Shown one piece after another: positions 10,694 through 19,864 of a stretch of DNA of 64,000 nt. The notes under the pieces were generated by a model. The model was not told the DNA's origin. It did no database searches and saw only the letters and a list, made by a program, of their open reading frames with translations. Both the position numbers and the translations under genes were made by a program. The stretch covers positions 62,001-126,000 of the forward strand of contig NZ_LVEJ01000003.1 of assembly GCF_001648775.1 (NCBI RefSeq), given 5' to 3'. Origin of the DNA: Pseudomonas fluorescens (GTDB lineage: Bacteria; Pseudomonadota; Gammaproteobacteria; Pseudomonadales; Pseudomonadaceae). Numbering within the stretch: the stretch's first letter is position 1; every line of letters starts with the position of its first letter.

Positions 10694-13606
10694 ATGCCGC
10701 TCGCCACGTTGATTCATCGCGCCAGTTTGCCCAGCCCGCAGGTTTCTCCTGAGCAGGCCCGACAATGGCTGGCCGAACATTACGGGCTCAGCGGTACGTT
10801 GCAGGCCCTTGGCAGCCAGCAGGATCTCAATTATCGGGTGGACAGCGCACGCGGGCGCTTTGTACTGAAAATCTGCCGTGGCGATTACGCCTTGGTCGAA
10901 TTGCAGGCCCAGCATGCGGGTCTGAAGTTTCTGGCCGAGCATTCTTCGGTGAAGGTGCCACGGGTGATCGTGGCCAATAATGGCGCCGATCTGCTGTCGC
11001 TGCATGTCGGTGGTGAAGCGGTGCATGTGCGCCTGCTCGATTACATAGAGGGCCAGTCGCTGACCCATCTCGATCACTTGGGCCAGGCGGTGGTGGCCGG
11101 GTTTGGTCGACTCTGCGGTGAGATGGACCTGGCGCTTGCCGGCTTCGACCATCCGGGCCTTGAGCGCACGTTGCAATGGGATGCGCGCCACGCCAGTGCG
11201 CTGATCAGTCATTTGCTGCCAGTGATCAAGGATGAGCGTCAGCGGGCATTGATCGCCGAGGCGGCCGAACAGGCCGAGCGCCGTTTGCAGCCGTTGCTCG
11301 ACAAGTTGCCAGTGCAGGCGATTCACATGGACATCACCGATGACAATGCCGTCTGGCAGCGTGATGCCCAGCGCCATTGGCAATTGCAGGGTGTCATTGA
11401 TTTCGGCGATCTGGTGCGTACCTGGCGCATCACCGATCTGTCGGTGACCTGTGCGGCGCTGTTGCATCACGGCACAGGCGATCCGTTTGTGATTCTGCCG
11501 GCGGTGCAGGCTTATCACGTGGTCAATCCGCTGCAACCCGAGGAACTGCGAGCACTGTGGCCATTGATCGTTGCGCGGGCGGCAGTGCTGGTGCTCAGTG
11601 GCGAACAGCAGGTCAGCATCGACCCCGCCAATACCTATAGCCGCGATAATCTCAGCCATGAATGGGAGATCTTCCACGTCGCCACCTCGGTGCCGCTGGC
11701 GCTGATGGAAGCGGCGATTCTCAGCGCGGTGGGCCAGACGTTGCCGATGATCGACAGCGACGGTTTTGCCCCGTTGCTTCCAGGTCTGCTCGGGCGTGAA
11801 TTTGCCTTGATTGATCTCGGCGTTTTGAGCGCGCATTTCGAGGCGGGCAACTGGGAGCAGGACGGCATCGATCAGCGTCTGCTGACGGAAGCGGCGGTTG
11901 CACATGGCCTGGCCGCCAGTCGTTATGGGCAATACCGGTTATCGCGCACTCGCCCCGACAGCGCTGACGAGCCGGATACCTTCGCGCTGCATGTCGAGTT
12001 ACGTGTGCCGAACGGCAGCACTGTGGAAGCCCCCTTTGCCGGTGTGCTGCACCAGACGGCTGGCGGTGCGCTGCAGCTTGATGGGCCACAACTGAGCGTG
12101 CGCCTGTGGGGCGTGACGCCGTCGTTGCACAGTGGCGCGGCATTGGTGAAAGGTCAGGTACTCGGTGCGGTCAGCGGCCCATTGCTGGTGCAGTTATGCC
12201 GTGGCGCGCAACTGGCTGCGCCGCTGTTCTGCACGCCGTCGCGGGCGGCGGCGTGGCAGGCGCTGTGTCCATCGCCGGCAGCGTTGCTGGGACTGGCCTG
12301 TGATGCCGAGCCGGAGCTGGATGGTAAAACCCTGCTGGAACGCCGTGATGCCAGTTTTGCCCGCACGCAAAAACACTACTATGTCGATCCGCCGCGCATC
12401 GAGCGCGGCTGGCGCAATCACCTGATCGACATGCAGGGTCGCTCCTATCTGGACATGCTCAACAACGTCGCGGTGCTCGGCCACGGCCACCCACGCATGG
12501 CGGCGGTCGCAGCGCGCCAGTGGTCACTGCTCAACACAAACTCGCGGTTCAACTACGCGGCGGTCGCCGAATTTTCCGAGCGTCTGCTGAAACTGGCGCC
12601 GGAGGGCATGGACCGGGTGTTTCTGGTCAATAGCGGCAGCGAAGCCAATGACCTGGCGATTCGTCTGGCGTGGGCCTACAGCGGTGGTCGCGACATGGTC
12701 AGCGTGCTTGAGGCCTATCACGGCTGGACGGTCGGTGCCGACGCGGTATCGACGTCGATCGCCGACAATCCGAAAGCCCTGGAAAGCCGCCCGGACTGGG
12801 TGCATCCGGTGCCTGCGCCAAATATGTATCGCGGCGAATTCCGTGGCCTCGATTCCGCGCCGGACTACGTGCGCAGCGTTGAGCATCATCTGCAAAAGCT
12901 TGCCGAACAGAAGCGCCAACTGGCCGGATTCATCTGCGAGCCGGTGTATGGCAATGCTGGTGGCATCTCGCTGCCGCCGGGTTATCTGAAACAGGTTTAC
13001 GCCTTGGTTCGTGCGCAGGGCGGGGTGTGCATTGCCGATGAAGTGCAGGTCGGTTACGGGCGCATGGGGCATTTTTTCTGGGGTTTTGAAGATCAAGGCG
13101 TCGTGCCGGACATCATCAGCATGGCCAAAGGCATGGGCAACGGCCAGCCACTCGGAGCGGTCATCACCCGTCGCGACATCGCCGAGGCGCTGGAGGCCGA
13201 GGGCTACTTCTTCTCATCGGCGGGCGGCAGTCCGGTGAGTTGCCAGATCGGCATGGCGGTGCTCGATGTCATGGCAGAAGAAAAACTCTGGGAGAACGCG
13301 CAAGTGGTCGGTGGCCACTTCAAGGCGCGGCTCGAAGCGTTGATCGATAAACATCCGCTGGTGGGCGCGGTGCACGGCTCCGGGTTTTATCTGGGGCTTG
13401 AGTTGATCCGCAACCGCGAGACGCTGGAAGCGGCGACCGAAGAGACCGCGTTGCTGTGCGATCGCCTGCGTGAGTTGGGGATCTTCATGCAGCCGACCGG
13501 GGATGATCTGAACATTCTCAAGATTAAACCGCCGATGGTGACGTCGCGTCAGAGTGTGGATTTCTTTGTCGATATGCTTGATCGGGTGCTCAACGAAGGC
13601 CTGTAA
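10694..13606 (+). CDS. Fusion protein: APH-family kinase, M23/lipoyl-like middle domain, class III PLP enzyme
   Basis: A 970-residue, three-part cytoplasmic protein. Residues about 10-330 form an aminoglycoside/choline-kinase-like fold with the catalytic loop H211-M-D213-I-T-D-D-N218 and a metal-binding D236-F-G. Residues about 435-530 (APFAGVLHQ, GVTPSLHSGAALVKGQVLG) resemble an M23/biotinyl-lipoyl-like beta domain. Residues about 560-965 form a class III aminotransferase fold with IADEVQVGYGR and the PLP lysine K812 in SMAKGMGNG. The closest families I recognise are hydroxylysine kinase (AGPHD1) and the AGXT2L phospho-lyases, suggesting kinase plus phospho-lyase action on an amino alcohol or hydroxy-amino acid. 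The substrate is unknown. It precedes aguBA. Confidence 0.88.
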   Translation: MPLATLIHRASLPSPQVSPEQARQWLAEHYGLSGTLQALGSQQDLNYRVDSARGRFVLKICRGDYALVELQAQHAGLKFLAEHSSVKVPRVIVANNGADLLSLHVGGEAVHVRLLDYIEGQSLTHLDHLGQAVVAGFGRLCGEMDLALAGFDHPGLERTLQWDARHASALISHLLPVIKDERQRALIAEAAEQAERRLQPLLDKLPVQAIHMDITDDNAVWQRDAQRHWQLQGVIDFGDLVRTWRITDLSVTCAALLHHGTGDPFVILPAVQAYHVVNPLQPEELRALWPLIVARAAVLVLSGEQQVSIDPANTYSRDNLSHEWEIFHVATSVPLALMEAAILSAVGQTLPMIDSDGFAPLLPGLLGREFALIDLGVLSAHFEAGNWEQDGIDQRLLTEAAVAHGLAASRYGQYRLSRTRPDSADEPDTFALHVELRVPNGSTVEAPFAGVLHQTAGGALQLDGPQLSVRLWGVTPSLHSGAALVKGQVLGAVSGPLLVQLCRGAQLAAPLFCTPSRAAAWQALCPSPAALLGLACDAEPELDGKTLLERRDASFARTQKHYYVDPPRIERGWRNHLIDMQGRSYLDMLNNVAVLGHGHPRMAAVAARQWSLLNTNSRFNYAAVAEFSERLLKLAPEGMDRVFLVNSGSEANDLAIRLAWAYSGGRDMVSVLEAYHGWTVGADAVSTSIADNPKALESRPDWVHPVPAPNMYRGEFRGLDSAPDYVRSVEHHLQKLAEQKRQLAGFICEPVYGNAGGISLPPGYLKQVYALVRAQGGVCIADEVQVGYGRMGHFFWGFEDQGVVPDIISMAKGMGNGQPLGAVITRRDIAEALEAEGYFFSSAGGSPVSCQIGMAVLDVMAEEKLWENAQVVGGHFKARLEALIDKHPLVGAVHGSGFYLGLELIRNRETLEAATEETALLCDRLRELGIFMQPTGDDLNILKIKPPMVTSRQSVDFFVDMLDRVLNEGL

Positions 13607-13622
13607 AACGAAGCCAATCCCC

Positions 13623-13712
13623 TGTGGGAGCGAGCTTGCTCGCGAAAGCGGTGTGTCAGTCACCCTATGCAGTTACTGATACACCGCATTCGCGAGCAAG
13701 CTCGCTCCCACA
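13623..13712. repeat. REPIN, 90 bp (AGCTTGCT variant)
   Basis: Head-to-head REP pair, TGTGGGAGCGAGCTTGCTCG to CGAGCAAGCTCGCTCCCACA, enclosing an interior that includes a GTGTCAGT motif. Both arms carry the same change (GCTTGCT/AGCAAGC) from the GCCTGCT form seen in the other copies, so pairing is kept. It lies between the fusion gene and the aguBA regulatory region. Confidence 0.9.
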
Positions 13713-13792
13713 TTTTTTCTTGGGTTGTTAATTCGATTTGTATCGGCTTTTATTGAATTTATTTAGACGAAAGGCATTAAGCAAGCTTCTAA

Positions 13793-13810
13793 AGCCGATA
13801 TTTATCGGCT
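13793..13810. promoter_or_regulatory. Perfect palindromic operator upstream of aguBA
   Basis: AGCCGATATTTATCGGCT is a perfect 8-bp inverted repeat around TT, about 104 bp before the aguB start. A further half-site, TATCGGCT, occurs at 13741-13748 on the same strand. The sequence between and around them is AT-rich and could hold the promoter. In P. aeruginosa, aguBA is controlled by the TetR-family repressor AguR in response to agmatine; binding here is inferred, and no aguR gene lies in the window. Confidence 0.6.
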
Positions 13811-13913
13811 ATAAAGTCGCCATTGCTCCGGCATGGCGATCTCATGTCCGGTGCGCGCGTTTTTCTTTTCGGTCGAATTGTCGACCGTCAAAGCACCTGC
13901 CCGGAGATGATTC

Positions 13914-14792
13914 ATGAGCCGTATCGTTACCGTTGCTGCCACTCAGATGGCCTGTTCCTGGGATCTGCACGCCAACCTCGAAATCGCTGAAAGGCTGGTG
14001 CGCGAAGCCGCCGCCAAAGGCGCGCAGATCATCCTGATTCAGGAGCTGTTCGAGGCGCCGTACTTCTGCCAGAAGCCGAATCCGGACTACCTGCAACTGG
14101 CGACGACCGTGGAAGAAAACGTCGCCATCAAGCATTTCCAGAAAATCGCCGAAGAGCTGCAAGTGGTGCTGCCAATCAGCTTCTACGAACTGGCCGGTCG
14201 TGCGCGTTTCAACAGCATCGCGATCATCGATGCCGACGGCAGCAACCTCGGGATTTATCGTAAAAGCCACATCCCGGACGGCCCGGGGTACCACGAGAAG
14301 TATTACTTCAACCCGGGCGACACCGGTTTCAAAGTGTGGAACACCCGCTACGCGAAGATCGGCGTGGGCATCTGCTGGGATCAGTGGTTCCCGGAAGCGG
14401 CGCGCAGCATGGCGTTGCAAGGTGCGGAAATCCTCTTCTACCCAACCGCAATCGGCAGCGAACCGCACGACAAAACCATCTCGTCGCGCGATCACTGGCA
14501 GCGCGTGCAACAGGGCCATGCCGGTGCCAACCTGATGCCATTGATCGCCAGCAACCGTATCGGCAATGAAGAACAGGACGGCTACGACATCACGTTCTAC
14601 GGCTCTTCGTTCATCGCCAACCAGTTCGGCGAAAAAGTGCAGGAGCTGAATAAAACCGAAGAAGGTATTCTTGTGCACACTTTCAACCTCGACGAGCTCG
14701 AACACATTCGCAGCGCGTGGGGTTCATTCCGTGACCGCCGTCCGAACCTGTACGGCGCGTTGAAAACCCTCGACGGTTCCCTGGAGTCCTGA
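13914..14792 (+). CDS. aguB: N-carbamoylputrescine amidase AguB
   Basis: A 292-residue nitrilase-superfamily enzyme that hydrolyses N-carbamoylputrescine to putrescine, CO2 and ammonia, the second step of agmatine use. The catalytic triad is visible: Glu in [11 protein letters not shown], Lys in [18 protein letters not shown], and Cys in [22 protein letters not shown] Shine-Dalgarno sequence lies upstream of the ATG. aguA follows five bases after the stop, so they form an operon. Cytoplasmic. Confidence 0.96.
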   Translation: MSRIVTVAATQMACSWDLHANLEIAERLVREAAAKGAQIILIQELFEAPYFCQKPNPDYLQLATTVEENVAIKHFQKIAEELQVVLPISFYELAGRARFNSIAIIDADGSNLGIYRKSHIPDGPGYHEKYYFNPGDTGFKVWNTRYAKIGVGICWDQWFPEAARSMALQGAEILFYPTAIGSEPHDKTISSRDHWQRVQQGHAGANLMPLIASNRIGNEEQDGYDITFYGSSFIANQFGEKVQELNKTEEGILVHTFNLDELEHIRSAWGSFRDRRPNLYGALKTLDGSLES

Positions 14793-14797
14793 TCCCG

Positions 14798-15904
14798 ATG
14801 ACCACATTGAAAAGTACCCCGCGCGCCGACGGCTTTCACATGCCGGCCGAGTGGGCGCCGCAAACGCAGACCTGGATGATCTGGCCCGAGCGCCCGGACA
14901 ACTGGCGTCTGGGCGGCAAACCGGCGCAAGCCGCACACGCAGCGGTGGCCAAGGCCATCGCGCGTTTCGAACCGGTGACCGTGGCCGTGTCCGCCGGCCA
15001 ATACGAAAACGCCCGCGCGCGCCTCGACGTGCCGAATATCCGTGTGGTCGAGATGTCCAGCGATGACGCCTGGGTACGCGACAGCGGCCCGACCTTCGTC
15101 ATCAACAACAGCGGCGAAGTGCGCGGTGTGAACTGGGACTTCAACGCCTGGGGCGGCTTCGACGGCGGTCTGTATTCGCCGTGGAATCGTGATTCGCAGG
15201 TCGGCGGCAAGATCCTCGAAATCGAGCGCAGCCCGCGCTATCGCACGGAAGGTTTTGTGCTCGAAGGCGGTTCGATTCATGTCGACGGCGAAGGCACGCT
15301 GATCACCACCGAAGAATGCCTGCTCAACCGCAATCGCAATCCGCACCTGAGCCGCGAAGAAATCGAAGCGGTGCTGAGCGCCAATCTGGCTGTGGATAAA
15401 ATCATCTGGCTGCCGGACGGTTTGTTCAACGACGAGACCGACGGTCATGTCGATAACTTCTGCTGCTATGTGCGTCCGGGCGAAGTGCTGCTGGCGTGGA
15501 CCGATGATCCGCAGGATCCGAACTACCCGCGCTGCCAGGCAGCGATGAAAGTCCTGCAAAGCAGCACTGACGCCAAGGGTCGCCCGTTCACGGTGCACAA
15601 AATGCCGATTCCCGGGCCGCTCTACGCGACTGAAGAAGAGTGCGCCGGTGTCGATCCGGTGGACGGCACGCAGGAGCGTAATCCATCCGTGCGCCTGGCC
15701 GGTTCCTACGTGAACTTCCTGATCGTCAACGGCGGCATCATTGCGCCGAGCTTCGACGATCCAATGGACGCCCCGGCCAAAGAGATTCTGCAGAAACTGT
15801 TCCCGCAGCACGAAGTGGTGCTGGTGCCGGGCCGCGAACTGTTACTGGGTGGCGGCAATATCCACTGCCTTACCCAACAGCAACCCGCGCCGCACAAAGA
15901 GTGA
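14798..15904 (+). CDS. aguA: Agmatine deiminase AguA
   Basis: A 368-residue peptidyl-arginine-deiminase-family enzyme converting agmatine to N-carbamoylputrescine and ammonia. Family marks include [22 protein letters not shown] at the start, [28 protein letters not shown], and the C-terminal nucleophile Cys in [14 protein letters not shown]. It is the second gene of aguBA and is followed by an intrinsic terminator at 15977. With aguB it makes agmatine a source of putrescine and nitrogen. Confidence 0.96.
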   Translation: MTTLKSTPRADGFHMPAEWAPQTQTWMIWPERPDNWRLGGKPAQAAHAAVAKAIARFEPVTVAVSAGQYENARARLDVPNIRVVEMSSDDAWVRDSGPTFVINNSGEVRGVNWDFNAWGGFDGGLYSPWNRDSQVGGKILEIERSPRYRTEGFVLEGGSIHVDGEGTLITTEECLLNRNRNPHLSREEIEAVLSANLAVDKIIWLPDGLFNDETDGHVDNFCCYVRPGEVLLAWTDDPQDPNYPRCQAAMKVLQSSTDAKGRPFTVHKMPIPGPLYATEEECAGVDPVDGTQERNPSVRLAGSYVNFLIVNGGIIAPSFDDPMDAPAKEILQKLFPQHEVVLVPGRELLLGGGNIHCLTQQQPAPHKE

Positions 15905-15976
15905 GTTGAGTCGTAACAGCTTGAGTTGATTACCAAATCAGCCGGGCAATGATTAGCTCGCTATGCATCAACCGAG

Positions 15977-16010
15977 GCCCGCAGCCCGAGAGGACGGCGG
16001 GCTTCTTTGT
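15977..16010 (+). terminator. Intrinsic terminator after aguBA
   Basis: GCCCGC at 15977-15982 pairs with GCGGGC at 15997-16002, followed by TTCTTTGT. It lies 73 bp downstream of the aguA stop. Confidence 0.75.
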
Positions 16011-16150
16011 ATCCGCTTGTCGACAACCGAGAAATATTGGCATAGCTCTTGTATTCACCACCCGTGCACTAGGGAGGGGGGAGAACTTCAACAGTTCTGT
16101 CATAAACCTTGGATAACGTAGCCGCTCACGAACGGGGAGAGAGCGCTGAA

Positions 16151-16363
16151 ATGAACGCCGAAGTGAACGTAGTCAGCGAGCGGACGTTGCATCCCATGGC
16201 CGTTAACGGCGAATCGCTCCAGATTGTCGCGCACTGGTTGAAGTCCAATGGAACGCGTCAGATCAGGGAACCTGATCCGCGCCGGACGATGATCGAGCGT
16301 TACCCCGCTGGCCTGTTCAGCGAGGCCGAACTGGATGCATTGTGGGCTGTAATGGAAGGATAA
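16151..16363 (+). CDS. Small conserved protein of unknown function (70 aa)
   Basis: A 70-residue acidic/mixed protein with no recognised domain, no signal peptide and no transmembrane segment. The pattern EPDPRRTMIERYPAGLFSEAEL near the C-terminus looks conserved-protein-like. The ATG at 16151 follows GGGGAGAG; an upstream in-frame TTG is less likely. A strong terminator starts 21 bp after the stop, so it is a single-gene transcript. Function unknown. Confidence 0.65.
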   Translation: MNAEVNVVSERTLHPMAVNGESLQIVAHWLKSNGTRQIREPDPRRTMIERYPAGLFSEAELDALWAVMEG

Positions 16364-16383
16364 GAAGAACAACAGGGATTGGT

Positions 16384-16416
16384 AAAAGCGCTGCCGGGAT
16401 GGCGGCGCTTTTTTTT
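16384..16416 (+). terminator. Intrinsic terminator
   Basis: AAAAGCGCTGCC pairs with GGCGGCGCTTTT, with a run of eight T. It lies directly after the 70-residue gene. Confidence 0.85.
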
Positions 16417-16445
16417 GTACGATTATTTTGTACACACCCATTCAA

Positions 16446-16535
16446 TGTGGGAGCGAGCCTGCTCGCGAATGCAGTGGGTCAGTTAACGAAGATGCCGACT
16501 GACCCGACGCTTTCGCGAGCAGGCTCGCTCCCACA
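16446..16535. repeat. REPIN, 90 bp
   Basis: Head-to-head REP arms TGTGGGAGCGAGCCTGCTCG and CGAGCAGGCTCGCTCCCACA define exactly 90 bp. It sits between the 70-residue gene and the 3' end of the siderophore receptor gene. Confidence 0.92.
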
Positions 16536-16550
16536 GGGATTTGTGTGAAG

Positions 16551-18656
16551 TCAGAAACTGTAGGTGCCGGTCATCACGACGCTACGTGGCGCGCCCGGCT
16601 GGATTTGATACTGGCTGGTCGCCGACGCGTAGTACTCACGATCGGTAATGTTGTTCAGCGCCCCACGCAAATCCCAATCCTTGAAGCGGTAACCGACCAG
16701 CGCATCCCAGCGGCCATAACCCGGCAACACAGTGGTGTTGGCGTTATCGGCATAACGTTGGCCAACCAGGGTCAGACCGGTTTCACCGTACCAGCCCATC
16801 TCCGGTTTCCAGGTCAGGAACAGGCTGCCGTTGTGTTTAGCGACGTTGTTGATGCGTTTACCTTCCAGGCCGTTGTTGTCCTTCTCGATCTTCGCGTCCT
16901 GCATACCGACGCCACCGCGCATGTACCAGTTGCCGACAATGTTGCCAGTGGCCGTCAGTTCGATCCCGCGTGAACGCTGCAGGCCTGACATCACGGTCAG
17001 GGTCGGGTCGTTTGGATCGGCGGTGCGGCGGTTGTAGAGTTCCAGGTCATAGATCGCCAGCGTGGTGCTGAGGCGATCGTCGAACCAGTCGCTCTTCACG
17101 CCGATTTCTTTCTGCTTGGTCAGTTCGGGACTGAGGTCGTTGGTGTTGCCCGCCGCGCCAGGGGTGATGCCGATCAAGCCGCCGCCGACTGGCGAAAACG
17201 TTTTCGACCACGAGGCGTAAAACGAATGGTTTTGCAGTGGCGTCCAGACCAGGCCCACGCGAGGGCTGGTGCTGTGACTGTCACGGTCTTCGGAGATGTT
17301 GCGCAGCTTGTTGGTCGACTCGATATCGAAAGTGTCATAACGCAGACCGGCGAGCACTTGCCATTGGTCGTTCAGACGCAACTGATCCTGCACGTACACC
17401 GCGCGGCTTTCGACTTCGGTGTGGCTGCTGCTGGAAACCTGCATGGCCCCGGTGTGGCGCAGATCGCGATTCGGATTGTATAGGTCGAGAGCTGGCACCG
17501 GCTGCGCGCCCGGCGTTCTGCCAGTGGCGGCGTTGTACAGCGTCGGATCGCGGCGCTGGCTGCCGATCTCGATGCCCGTGAGCAGGCGATGCTCAAGGCC
17601 GAAGGTATCGAATCCGCCTTCCAGTTCAACGTTGTTGTAGACGTTGCGGGTGGTCAGATCCTGCTGCCAATGCTGGCGCGTGACCTTGTTGGTCGCCGGC
17701 GTGTAACCGGTGAGGTAGGTGTTGTCGAAATCGCTGTCGAGCTTGAACACGCCGAGAGTCTGGCGCAGTTGCCAGTTGTCATTGATTTCGTAAGTGAGTT
17801 TTGAGCGCAGCGACTGCGACTTGTCATCGATGAAGTCGTGATCGTTACCGTATGTAGTGTCACGACCAACATCCGCCGGGCGCCCGTTGACGCCGGGAAT
17901 GCCGCGATCCGGGGTGCGGTTGTAACGGCTGTATTCGTACTGCACCAGCCAGTTCAGATCCGGCGTCAGTTGCCAGCTCATCGACGGCGCGAACAGTTGG
18001 CGGTTGCCACTGACGCCATCGCGGAAACTGTTTTCATCCATGTTGCCCATGTTCAGGCGCAGGCTGATGTTGTCGCTCGGGTCGGTGCTGAGGTCTGCGT
18101 AAAGGCTGCGCAAATCCTCGCTGCCACCCTGCGCTTCGATGGTCGAGCGGCGGCCGAATTCCGGCATCTTGCTCACGCGGTTGACGATCCCGCCCTGACT
18201 GCCGCGCCCGTACAGCACGGCGGCCGGGCCTTTGAGCACTTCAACGCGTTCGATGTTGTGCAGGTCGCGCTTGTATTGGCTGTCGTCGCGGATGCCGTCC
18301 AGATAGAAATCGTTGCTCGCGTCGAAACCGCGGATGCGCAGGCTGTCGAAGCGAGTGTCGGCGCTGCTGCTGACGTTGGGCATGCCGCTCAAGGCGTCAG
18401 CAATATCGTTGGTGCCGTAGTTGGCGACGTTGGCGGTCTTGATCGAATCGATCGCTTGCGGCACATAACGCACCGGCGTTGAGGTGCGGGTCGCGGTGCT
18501 GCTGAGCTTCACCCGAGGATCATCGGCTTGCGCTTCGGCGCTGATCGCGGTGGCGGGTAACTCGGTCGCCGAATAGGCAAAACCACTGGACAGGAAGGCA
18601 GACAGCCCGAGGGTGACGGGTGTGAGACGGAACGGGGCAGGCATTGAACAGCGCAT
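16551..18656 (-). CDS. TonB-dependent siderophore receptor
   Basis: A 701-residue outer-membrane receptor. A signal peptide covers about residues 1-30. The plug domain at about 55-170 has PQAIDSIK, SLRIRGFDASNDFYLDGIRD and VEVLKGPAAVLYGRGSQGGIVN. The 22-stranded barrel ends with the typical C-terminal Phe (MTGTYSF). It resembles catecholate-type receptors of the Fiu/PiuA group, but the ligand cannot be assigned from sequence. The N-terminus begins directly with the plug, without a FecA-type signalling domain. A Fur-like box and a sigma-70 promoter precede it. Confidence 0.93.
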   Translation of the reverse strand: MRCSMPAPFRLTPVTLGLSAFLSSGFAYSATELPATAISAEAQADDPRVKLSSTATRTSTPVRYVPQAIDSIKTANVANYGTNDIADALSGMPNVSSSADTRFDSLRIRGFDASNDFYLDGIRDDSQYKRDLHNIERVEVLKGPAAVLYGRGSQGGIVNRVSKMPEFGRRSTIEAQGGSEDLRSLYADLSTDPSDNISLRLNMGNMDENSFRDGVSGNRQLFAPSMSWQLTPDLNWLVQYEYSRYNRTPDRGIPGVNGRPADVGRDTTYGNDHDFIDDKSQSLRSKLTYEINDNWQLRQTLGVFKLDSDFDNTYLTGYTPATNKVTRQHWQQDLTTRNVYNNVELEGGFDTFGLEHRLLTGIEIGSQRRDPTLYNAATGRTPGAQPVPALDLYNPNRDLRHTGAMQVSSSSHTEVESRAVYVQDQLRLNDQWQVLAGLRYDTFDIESTNKLRNISEDRDSHSTSPRVGLVWTPLQNHSFYASWSKTFSPVGGGLIGITPGAAGNTNDLSPELTKQKEIGVKSDWFDDRLSTTLAIYDLELYNRRTADPNDPTLTVMSGLQRSRGIELTATGNIVGNWYMRGGVGMQDAKIEKDNNGLEGKRINNVAKHNGSLFLTWKPEMGWYGETGLTLVGQRYADNANTTVLPGYGRWDALVGYRFKDWDLRGALNNITDREYYASATSQYQIQPGAPRSVVMTGTYSF

Positions 18657-18688
18657 CCGAAAGGTTGGAGGAATTCGAGCGCGCGAAT

Positions 18689-18752
18689 GGTAATGCTTTG
18701 CATTTGCTTCCGTTAATTATTCCTTATAAGTTCCCTTGCTAGATTGTTTCAA
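18689..18752 (-). promoter_or_regulatory. Sigma-70 promoter with Fur-like box for the siderophore receptor
   Basis: On the minus strand, TTGAAA (18752-18747), a 17-bp spacer and TTATAA (18729-18724) form a good promoter. Just downstream, 18707-18689 holds an imperfect inverted repeat (GGTAATG-CTTTG-CATTTGC on the plus strand) resembling a Fur box and overlapping the start of the predicted transcript. Iron control is inferred. Confidence 0.55.
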
Positions 18753-18898
18753 TTTGTGTCCGTATTGACACAATCTGACCGATCGGACAATTCGACCGAT
18801 TCTCGAAACAGACTGAAAGCCATTCCGGCGTTTTTCCGCAACAGATCCAGGACTAATCTGCGGCCATCGATTTCCTGACTTTTTGCCGGAGTTTTCCC

Positions 18899-19567
18899 AT
18901 GATTCTTCACTACATTTACGACCCGTTGTGCGGCTGGTGTTATGGCGCCAAACCGCTGGTTGAAGCGGCACAGTCTGTGTTGCCGGTGATCACCCATGCC
19001 GGGGGCATGATGAGTGGCGCCAATCGCCAACATGTTTCCGCGCAATTGCGCGATTACGTCATACCCCACGACCGACGCATCGCCGAATACACCGACCAGC
19101 CTTTTGGCGAAGCGTACTTCGAAGGTTTGCTGCGCGATCACTCGGCGGTGTTCGATTCGACGCCACCGATTGCTGCGGTCATGGCGGCCGAAGCCATCGA
19201 CGGAGGCGGTTTGCGCATGCTGGGTCGGTTACAAACTGCGCACTATGTGGAAGGGCGACGTATTGCCGACTCAGTCGTGCTGTTGGAATTGGCCATGCAG
19301 ATGGGCTATGCGCAGGAAGATTTCCACGTCGCGTTTGAGTCCGTTGACAGCGAGGGGCAGATAAAAGCCAGTCGCCAGTTTTTGGCTCAATTGGGCGGCC
19401 AGGGTTTTCCAACGATTGCTCTGGAGCAGAACGGGACATTCCAATTGATCGACATCAGTCGCTGGCTGGGCAAGCCGCAGGCATTTGCCGATTGGTTGAA
19501 ACAGGCCATCGTCCTCGATGTGTCGGGCAAAGCTTCTGCACTTTGTAGTCTTGATGGCTGCGCTTGA
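18899..19567 (+). CDS. DsbA-family thioredoxin-fold protein (CGWC)
   Basis: A 222-residue protein beginning MILHYIYDPLCGWCYGAKP. The CxxC redox pair is C-G-W-C at about residues 11-14, and the cis-Pro loop is QGFPTIAL near 173. There is no signal peptide, so it is probably a cytoplasmic DsbA/FrnE-like oxidoreductase rather than a periplasmic DsbA. A GGAG Shine-Dalgarno sequence precedes the ATG. The partner is unknown. It is divergent from the TonB receptor gene. Confidence 0.85.
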   Translation: MILHYIYDPLCGWCYGAKPLVEAAQSVLPVITHAGGMMSGANRQHVSAQLRDYVIPHDRRIAEYTDQPFGEAYFEGLLRDHSAVFDSTPPIAAVMAAEAIDGGGLRMLGRLQTAHYVEGRRIADSVVLLELAMQMGYAQEDFHVAFESVDSEGQIKASRQFLAQLGGQGFPTIALEQNGTFQLIDISRWLGKPQAFADWLKQAIVLDVSGKASALCSLDGCA

Positions 19568-19669
19568 TACGCACTGGATTCACTGGCTGTTTGCATTTCC
19601 CAGCAAGGAGTCAGCGCAAAATTTACGTTTCTTAGACGATTTTTACCTATTTAAAGACGATTCTTGAAA

Positions 19670-19699
19670 TTGACACATAGTTCAGGGCGCGGCTACGAT
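19670..19699 (+). promoter_or_regulatory. Strong sigma-70-like promoter ahead of the OprD leader
   Basis: TTGACA at 19670-19675, an 18-bp spacer and TACGAT at 19694-19699. The -35 box is perfect. The predicted start is near 19706, about 160 bases before the porin ATG and 40 bases before an intrinsic terminator. Confidence 0.6.
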
Positions 19700-19745
19700 T
19701 CGGCCCAACGCCTGTGGCCAACCGCCATGACTCAAAATAAGGAGC

Positions 19746-19785
19746 AGGCCCGCCATCACGTTATCGTGGGCGGGCCTTTTTGTTT
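19746..19785 (+). terminator. Intrinsic terminator inside the OprD leader
   Basis: AGGCCCGCC at 19746-19754 pairs with GGCGGGCCT, with an inner CACG/CGTG stem and a TTTTTGTTT tail. It lies between a strong promoter and the porin gene on the same strand. It could act as an attenuator or end an 80-nt small RNA. Confidence 0.75.
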
Positions 19786-19864
19786 CGGGGTGAATAAAAG
19801 AGTGCAAAAGCGCCGTTTCCGCCGTTCGACACAGCGCGTTTCAACCCGTAATAAGGAAAACAAA

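Noticed and set aside
19664..19864. N-terminal extension of the OprD porin by 67 residues
   Set aside because: It would place coding sequence over a promoter and terminator hairpin and hide the signal peptide; the ATG at 19865 has AAGGA and a normal signal peptide.
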